Source: Delphinus delphis (lineage: Eukaryota; Chordata; Mammalia; Artiodactyla; Delphinidae). Taken from it: a stretch of DNA of 64,000 nucleotides. The notes beneath the pieces were generated by a model, which did not search any database, was not told where the DNA came from, and worked only from the letters and a program-made list of their open reading frames with translations. Position 1 is the stretch's first letter, and each line of letters begins with the position of its first letter. The DNA lies in contig NC_082698.1 in the NCBI RefSeq assembly GCF_949987515.2, positions 34,004,070-34,068,069 of the forward strand, written 5' to 3'. The translations under genes and the position numbers were made by a program. Below, one piece after another: positions 51,701 to 60,700 of the stretch.

Positions 51701-54700
51701 AGGAAAGATGTAGACGGTAGGTAGTGTATGAGCTCACAAGGTGACAATGGAAGTATGACCTTCAGTTACTTGGTCTAAAGATTTGCAGTCTGAATGGAGT
51801 TGGTCCAGGAATGGGTTATCTAGCAAGAAATGCAATAGTGGAGGCAAGTTCACATAAGGAACTTGGACATGAAAGGAAGCCGAGCTAGGACAATGGTTAA
51901 GGGATGAAAATGAGTCCAGCATTTCATAGGGATGAGAATAACTTTTTTTTTTTTTTTTTTTGCGGTACGCGGGCCTCTCACTGTTGCGGCCCCTCCCGCT
52001 GTGGAGCACAGGCTCCGGACGCGCAGGCTCAGCGGCCATGGCTCACAGGCCCAGCCGCTCCGCGGCATGTGGGATCTTCCTGGACCGGGGCACGATCCCG
52101 TGTCCCCTGCATCGGCAGGCGGACTCTCAACCACTGTGCCACCAGGGAAAGCCCAAGAATAACTTTAACATGGATTGAAGGGGATTAACTAGCAGACAGG
52201 GAGGAGCCTGGGAATATTGAGTTTGAAAGATAAACAAGGGTTTTATCTCCAAATTTCTAACTATTCTTCAGAGAGCTCTTCTGCCCTGTCCTTAGGAACT
52301 GAAGATATTTTAATTGCTCGTTTCTTCAGAGGTGAATAATATAAAGCCCTAAAGTAGATTTTATTTGCTCTGACAGGATAATTTTTGAAAGATTAAGAGT
52401 GACCCATGTCTCAAATGCCAAGGTCCTGACTGGCTGGTGTTTGCGTTTCAGGCTATATTGTCTTCAGTGGGCCACGCCGAGCCAATGGCATACAGGGCTT
52501 ACGGTTCATCATCCAGTCGGAAAAGCCACCTCACTACCTAGAAAGCAGAGTGGAAGCTTTCTTAATTACCATGGAAAAGTCCATAGAGGACATGACAGAA
52601 GAGGCCTTCCAAAAACACATCCAAGCATTAGCGATTCGTCGACTAGACAAACCAAAGAAACTGTCTGCAGAGTGTGCTAAATACTGGGGGGAAATCATCT
52701 CCCAGCAATACAATTTTGACAGAGGTAAGACAAAATTAGGGCCCCAACATTCATGGCATGTAAGTAAAACATTTGAGGACATTGATGCCATTCTACAAAA
52801 TGGTATTTGTTTTGTAGGTGATGTTCCAGTATGATTTGGGATGGGGGTGGAGGCATACCACTTCTAAAGAATCTTTATTTAATGTAACAACAATTTCCTA
52901 GTAGAAACTTTAGCTTTTTTTTCCCTTCTCTGAACTAGAGCTGGATCTATCTGTATCTCATAATAATGCACTAATAATAAATCTGATTTCACTTTTTGTG
53001 TTCATTCAGTACGCCCCTGAGGCTCTGAGCACAGATATGTAGGTATTTCTCATAACTCTAAATGGAAAATGTGCAAATTGAACTCTCTTGAGACAGGTGC
53101 TGCCCTGGAGGCGCAGGGGTTCAAATGTTTCCCTTTAGGGATCTCCCAAAATTTGTCAGTGCTTTTAGATTTGGGAGACTGTGCTCCCCAAAGTGTCCTG
53201 CTTATCAGCTTCCTTGTGCCTTTCTTAGAACAGATTAACAATGGAGTGCACTCAGCTACACTAGAAGTCAGAAAGAGTTGGGTTGTGTTCTCACTGTGAC
53301 ACCAACAAGCCAAAGATCTCAGCCAAGTAACATTTTTTGGGCCTGTGTTTCCTTACCTGTAATTTTTCTAGCAGTTGGATTCACTGTTAATAGTACTGGG
53401 TTGGCCAAGAAGTTCGTTCAGGTTTTTCCATAAGATGTTTCGGAAAAACCTGTGTGAACTTCTTGGCCAACCCAATACCTCCCACTTATTGAGCATTTGC
53501 CCTGTGCCCTGGTATTGTGTTATTGTCAGTTAAGTAGTTGTTATCGACAATTTCTAGATGAGGAAACTGAGGCTCAGAAAACTTGAAGTGACTAGCCCAA
53601 GACCCAACAGCTCATAACTAGAGAGACAGGATATCCTCTTACTTTTTACTTGAAATTTATTCCCTTACTACTTGCAGGAGCAGATGATCACTCAAAAAGA
53701 TGGATTCTTAAGAGTGTTGGAGTGAAGTATATTGTCATTTAGTGTAGTGTTCTGGGATACTTAAAATGAAAATATTGTAAATTCTTGTTTGATTACTTTT
53801 TTAGATAATACAGAAGTTGCCTATTTAAAAACACTTACCAAGGAAGATATTATCAAATTCTATAAGGTAAGTTCAATTTACATGTTTAGATTTTGACTGA
53901 TAAGAAAATATTGTATGCACTGTGTTGTGTGTTGCTGCTTTGAACCCATTCAGGCAGGATTTATGAAGACATTTTTATGGACCTAAGTATTTTGTGTGTG
54001 TGTATGTGGGGTACGCGGGCCTCTCACTGTTGTGGCCTCTCCCGTCGTGGAGCACAGGCTCCGGACGCGCAGGCTCAGCGGCCATGGCTCACGGGCCTCG
54101 CCGCTCTGCGGCATGTGGGATCCTCCTGGACTGGGGCACGAACCCGTGTCCCCTGCATCGGCAGGCGGACTGTCAACCACTGCGCCACCAGGGAAGCCGT
54201 GGACCTAAGTATTTCTGACACATATTACTGTTAGGAAAAAGAAATAGTCCCTATTGAACTCAGTACTGTTTTTCTCTCCCTCTGGACCGAGGACCGTGAT
54301 GGCCCTTCCTGGCTTCCAGAGCCACCTGTTTAGGTTACCCTTCTGTTTCTTCTCTCTGTTCCTCGCCCCAGCCCGCAAAGAACATCGCTGAGCTTTTGGT
54401 GGGAAGAAAGAGCAAAGAAAACAAATAGAACTTGGGAATCCGATTATTTTCCAGTCTCTGGCAACTGTAAATCATCTTCACTAATTTAGCTGCCACTATG
54501 GCTCCTTTTAAAAATAAATGATTACTGGGCTTCCCTGGTGGCGCAGTGGTTGAGAGTCCGCCTGCCGATGCAGGGGACACGGGTTCGTGCCCCAGTCCGG
54601 GAAGATCCCACATGCCGCGGAGCAGCTGGGCCCGTGAGCCATGGCCACTGAGCCTGCGCGTCCGGAGCCTGTGCTCTGCAACGGGAGAGGCCACAACAGT

Positions 54701-57700
54701 GAGAGGCCCGCATACGGCAAAAGATAAATAAATAAATAAATAAAAGAAATGATTACTCACCTTTGAACTGTGTTCAGAGATCTTCTGAGTTGTTTTTTTT
54801 TAATTGTGTTTATTGAAGTATAGTTGATTTACAATGTCGTATTAGTTTCAGGTGTACAGCAAAGTGATTCCATTTTATATATATATTCTTTTTCATATTC
54901 TTTTCTATTATAGGTTATTATAAGATATTGGATATAGTTCCCTGTGCTATACAGTAGGATCTTATTGTTTGTCTTATTTTATATATAGTAGCTTATATCT
55001 GCTAATCCCAAACTAGAGATTTGTGAGTTTTTTTTTAAAGTAGAATGACTTTTTATACTAATTATTATATTTATTTATTTATTTTTGGCTGTGTTGGGTC
55101 TTCATTGCTGCACGCAGGCTTTCTCTAGTTGTGGTGAGCGGGGGGCTACTGTTCGCTGCAGTGCGTGGGCTTCACATTGCAGTGGCTTCTCTTGTTGCAG
55201 AGCGCGGACTCCAGTAGTTGTGGCACGCGGGCTCAGTAGTTGTGGCTCGTGGGTTCTAGGGTGCAGGCTCAGTAGTTGTGGCGCACGGACTTAGCTGCTC
55301 TGCGGCCTGTGGTATCTTCCCAGGCCAGGGCTAGAACCTGTGTCCCCGGCATTGGCAGGCGGATTCTTAACCACTGCGCCACCAGGGAGGTCCCAGATTT
55401 GTGAGCTTTAAACGCCTGAGCTCACTGAGAAAGTTCAGTTCATCAAGAGAAAAGAGAGGCACCACCATTAAAGTTTTCCCAGTACAGCTTGAAGAGGTTT
55501 ACACCATCCAAATTTTCCCCACCTGTAACAGAATTCATAGAAGGGTAGCAAAAATTTTAAGTGGGCATATAATGTGTAGTAACCATGCTAAGTGCAGAAA
55601 TTAAAAATTTATGCTGCAATAGAGTTGCACCTAAAGCGCTATATATATTCTTTGTAATGTATTGGGACCTCTAATTTGTGTAAAATACTTTTATGTCTGT
55701 TTTTTAGGATAAGGAACAAAATTCTACTCCATAATTACCATAGTACCTTAGAATTATACCCTATCTAGTATCCTTAGCCACTTCTCCTGGTTCATATCTG
55801 ATTTATCAGACACCAGGTTTTTCGTTGGGAGCTCAGGTCCTGCCTCATGCTAACATCTCTGGGAGGGATGTCATCTGCTTTTCAAGGTCATTTCTCAGGG
55901 ATCTGTTGTAACTGCCATAACAGGAGTGGTGCTTGCAGTTCTCATTGGAATGATTTTGTGAAATTAATTGTACAGTGAAGGCTAATCAGATCTAATTCAC
56001 CACTATTGGTGCTTGTGTGGGAGAGTGAGGAAAAGGAAATAGCCCTGAGGTGGAGGTGCTGATAGTTTCATAGAAGAAAAGGGTGACTTAGCACTGTCTA
56101 CCAGTTACTTTCCCCCCAGATCCTCTGCAGGACGACAAGGTTTCTGGTCTCTGTATGTGCAAACAAGTATTCATATAGCCAGTAACACCTTAGCAATAAG
56201 AAAAGAGAGACAGTAGCAATTTTAGGTTCAAAATTTGACAGTAAAAGACAGTATTTTGAATGTTCCTTTCTCAGCAATGGGATTTGAACCATTTTGGCTA
56301 TGGACATGGCTGGCTGGGCAATTTACCATTTTCTTTACCTCATGGCTCCCTTGCATTGTGTAGAAGAATTGTGCTTTTTTGCAGTGATAGTCTTTTTTTT
56401 TTTTAATATTATTTATTTAGTTTTAAATTTTGGCTGTGTTGGGTCTTCGCTGCTGCATGAGGGCCCTCCCCAGCTGCGGCAAGCGGGGGCTACTCCTTGC
56501 CGCGGTGCACGGGCCTCTCATGGTGGTGGCTGCTTCCCCTGTTGCGGGCTTAAGTAGTTGTAGCGCGAGGGCTCTAGAGCGCAGGCTCAGCAGCTGCGGC
56601 TCACAGGCCTAGCCACTCCGCGGCATGTGGGATCCTCCCAGATCAGGGCTCGAACCTGTGTCCCCTGCACTGGCAGGCGGACTCCCAACCACTGCACCAC
56701 CAGGGAAGTCCCAGTGATAGTCTTTTAAAAATATATATATTTTGACAAGGGGGAGGCTCGGCCTGTGAAGGGGCAGTGGGCATATAGAAAACCTGTGCAC
56801 CTTCCACTCAATTTTGCTGTGAACCCAAACTGCTTGAAAAAATAAAATCTATTAAAAAAAATGTGTGTGTATGTATGTAACAAAAAACGCATACTTTTTT
56901 TTTTTAATTTAATTTTTTTTTTCTTTTATTTTTTGGCCACACCATGCAGCATGTGGGATCTTAACTCTCCGACCAGGGATCGAACCCATAATCCCTGCAG
57001 TGGAAGCACAGAGTCCTAACCACTGGACCACCAGGGAACTCCCAACACATACATATTTTTAAAATAAAACAATATATAAAATAAGATTCTGTTCTGAAAT
57101 ATAACCCCAGGTAGTCTTTGTGTCTGTGGAGAGAGAGCTGCAGTAGGACCGTGAGGGGCAGAGTTGGGTGTGAGAGCAGGGCTCCAGGACACGTGTCCGC
57201 AGCCAGGCTGTTCAGCCATCCAGAGCCCTGCTCAGAGCTGCTGGCCTCACTCAGTGATCTGTGGGGCAGCAGCAGGAGCACATATGGCCTCTGAGCACAG
57301 ACTCTGGGCTCAGCCCTATCACCAGCTAGCTAGCTCTGTGACCTTGGCCAAATTACTTAAGCTTCCTTATTTACAAAATAGAGATTATGGGGTATTCATT
57401 GAAATGAGGTATGTAAAGTGATTGGCACTTAGTAGCATTTATTAAACAGTCTCTATCGTTATCTCTTTATTAGTAATACTCAATCTTAGGATTTTTAAAT
57501 ATTTTAATCAGAATGTTTTAGATCGGAATATGTTTTCCTCCTTGGTGTTATAAAGTGGGTTTTAGTTGTATTGATTTACTACTTAAGACTGTTACACTTT
57601 GTGAGGTTAGTTACTTGTTCTCAACTGCCTACAAAAGAGGGTGCTCATGTTCAGCTCTCTTTGGTTCCTAAGACATTTATTTTAAGACATTATTAGTTAT

Positions 57701-60700
57701 GTGTGTTCAAAAAGAATGATGACTTAATATGACTTACTGTGATGTTTCCAGAAGAAATGAAGATTTCTCTTTCCTTCCACAAATTCTGTTATTTATTTGA
57801 AGTTACAGGTGGTACCTGATCATTGAATTTGTGAAAAGAGCAGTTATAAGACTGACTTTCTTGTCTTAAAAAAATGACAGTGTTTATTACCAAGCTTACG
57901 CTAAATCTAGAACAGGCTTTCCCTAGCTATGTTCCATGGTACGAGATACTAATAGGGGGTACCTAGAAAAAAGGGTTTCGTGACCATGTACGTTTGGGAA
58001 TGACTACTCTTTATTCTCATTCTTGGTGAATCACAGAGCATGTTAGCTTTTTAAAAGTTCTAAGAACCCCATAGTTAAAATTTCTTTAGCCCAGCATTTG
58101 TTTAGTTTTGATTAACAAAATATTTCCTAAGCTGCTATCACTATGGACACTTTTTTTTGCACAGAATACCTATAAGTATCTCTTAGGACTCTCGTGTTCC
58201 TTAGAATAGAGAAATTCTAAGAAATTTCTGCAATTGGTTGGTTTTTAGAAAAATGGGGATTATCCAAAGTTGGTCAGGAAATTGAACAGGATATTCTGCT
58301 GTAACCGATACAGGTTAAGAGGGCGATGAAGGTTTGGGTGATAAGGGATCAAAAATAGATCTTTGGAAGCAAACGTTTTACTCCAGTAAGATGCTCTCAG
58401 ATGAGGCACTGCATGTTACTGGAGGCTGACCTGGGCTGAGCTCCTGAAAGAGGCTGTTCTGCCAGCTGGCAGAGCCGTGGGCAAGCTTGCTGTGCAACCT
58501 CAGCAGGGCTTCCATTGCAGCTGCACAGGGCCAGGCTTGCAATAACTGTTCCGTAAATAACCGTGAGTCAGTATGGCTTTGCTGATGATCTCTTCCTCTG
58601 AGGTTACAAAACATTGCTGCTGGCTGAGGCATCAGGGGAAGCTTCATCACAACTTGTGTTTTCCCTTTGCAAAAGACAAATACAGGTCCAGCATCAAGGG
58701 AAAGGTGAGGAGACACTTCGCCACAGGATCCTTCTGCCAACATACCACTCCTGGCTTTCTTGGTAGTAACTAAGGGGAGTCCCTCAAAGCAACGTGGTGG
58801 AATGGAGAGAACAAGCAAACCTCACTTCTGGCACCATCCCTTCCAAGCTGTGTGACTCCACCTGTGTGACTTTTTGTTCTAGAGTCAGAGTCTCTAAAAC
58901 AAGAATCATCATGATGTTTAGCTTACAGAGAATCAAGTGAGCTAACATAGGAGAGAGGCTGATACAAGATGATACTCAAGAGATGTTAGTTTTCTTCTTT
59001 TCTTAGGGGGCAAGCATCGTGGTCATCCCTTAACTAAGCTCAGGCCATTGTCTCTGCAGACACTGCAGACCAGTAGGTGCAGCCCTGCATCAAACCCCAA
59101 TGAGAACTAGGCTAGGGTTTTAATCCCAGCCCAGGTACCTACTAGCTGTAGGGGCTTGAGCACTTAATCTCCTTGGACTCACTTTTCTCATTGTAAGATG
59201 GGGTTAAGAATAATTCTTGCCTACCTCCTAATTTTTGTGGAGTTCAAATGAAATACTATAGGTAAGGGGAAAGAAAGGGAGGCGTCTTTACTGTTTCTGA
59301 CTGCGTGAGAGCTGATTCTTCATGGTCGTAAGAGAGCACCTCATTTTAAGTTCCTTAGTGGGGCAAAAGGGTGACCTTGCTATTCTTTCCAACCAGGAAA
59401 TGTTGGCGGTAGATGCCCCGAGAAGACATAAGGTATCCGTCCATGTTCTTGCCAGAGAAATGGATTCTTGTAAGTATTGAGTATTGGCTTTTTCAAAAGT
59501 GTGTTTTTAGGCACGCGATAGCTGTACCATGCCATAGTCACAGCCCTTCTAGACCACCAGGAAGTAAAGGGGCACAGAAGGGGAACTAACTGGAGACAGG
59601 GTCTGCTCTGTCAAAGCAAAAATAAGGGGAAAAAAGAAATGAGGCAGTGAAGGAGAGAGCCAACAGCAGAGGACACAGTGCCGAGCTGGCCACAGCTCCA
59701 TAAGAAAACAAGGCCAGGTGCTGGTAGGGCATCTCCAAAGAAGCTGCATGGGACAACTGCATGTGGCGGGGGAAGGGTGAGCAGTTTATCTGTCCTTCCC
59801 ATCTCCTGTCTGTGACGGTTTGCCCCATGACCATTTACTCCCCCGGCCTTCCAGGTGGTTTTACTGGGTCCTTCCGGGTGGCCAGAGCCTCAGGGTCCAG
59901 TGAGGTCAGAGCTGGGCACTAAAGCAGCTGTGGCCAAGGCTATTTAAGCACAGTAACATCATGAACCATCATTAGGGACACTCTGGATAGGAGGCAGGAC
60001 AAGCGAACAAGGCCTTGGGAGCACACACCCTAAAAGGATCTGAAAGGTACATGAACGGGACCTGGTGCAGAATTTTAGTGAGCTGAGTCTGGTTTGTGTT
60101 TGTTTGTTTGTTTGCTCTTGTGTTCAAGTATCAATAAGTGCAAAGCATTAAACCTTTTGTTTTTTATAGGTCCTGTGGTTGGAGAGTTCCCATGTCAAAA
60201 TGATATAAATTTGTCACAAGCACCAGCCTTGCCACAAGTAAGAAATATAAATATCATGTTAGCTTGCCCTGTTAGAGGACTTCCTACTTAGAAGGAGCTT
60301 GTTCACCAGGACACATAAGACCTGGAGATTTCAGTTTACGAGGTATTCGGGCATCTACTTTAGGTCTCCCTTAGAGACCAGGTTGCCATTCTTTCCTTTT
60401 TCAGCTGCAGAGACTCAGCCTTTGCCCTTATCCGCCTTGTCCTCTAGCTTGAACAGTTGTGTTACTCTGCAATGAGTCATCTCCAGCCACATTTATCCCA
60501 GCCTTTTCCATGGTGCTTGTGCATTTTAATCATCTGGAAAGGTTGGCATTTACTTGCAAGAAGAGGAAGCTGGCAGTGTAATTAGGCTCTTGCCGGATGG
60601 GCACACTGGCCTCTACCACTCTGCCAAAGCGGCGGTCCTGAGCCCTCAGTGGGCCTGCCCTCGAGTGCCCAGAGGAGAGCCAAGATTCTCCCCTCTGGCC

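Larger units (their letters stand above)
50900..52451 (+). other. IDE: IDE intron 20
   Basis: The intron is 1.6 kb. It has a small L2 piece (51250-51335), a possible ancient repeat at about 51490-51700 that I cannot name, and an antisense CHR-2-like SINE (51946-52155). The acceptor before exon 21 is TTTGCGTTTCAG. Confidence 0.82.
52725..53804 (+). other. IDE: IDE intron 21
   Basis: The intron is 1.1 kb. It has an 80 bp mariner-type palindrome (53396-53475) and an antisense MIR (53490-53640). The part 52730-53390 holds no element that I recognise. The acceptor is TACTTTTTTAG. Confidence 0.85.
53867..59396 (+). other. IDE: IDE intron 22
   Basis: The intron is 5.5 kb. It holds an inverted pair of CHR-2-like SINEs (53993-54199 and 54527-54746), an antisense L1 end (54791-55016), two CHR-1-like SINEs (55028-55394, 56397-56711), a short SINE (56895-57043) and MIR pieces (57290-57445, 58815-59000, 59100-59265). 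The parts 55400-56380 and 57450-58800 hold nothing that I can name. A 146-residue minus-strand open frame (58818-58378) falls in the second of these. The acceptor is TTCTTTCCAACCAG. Confidence 0.83.
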
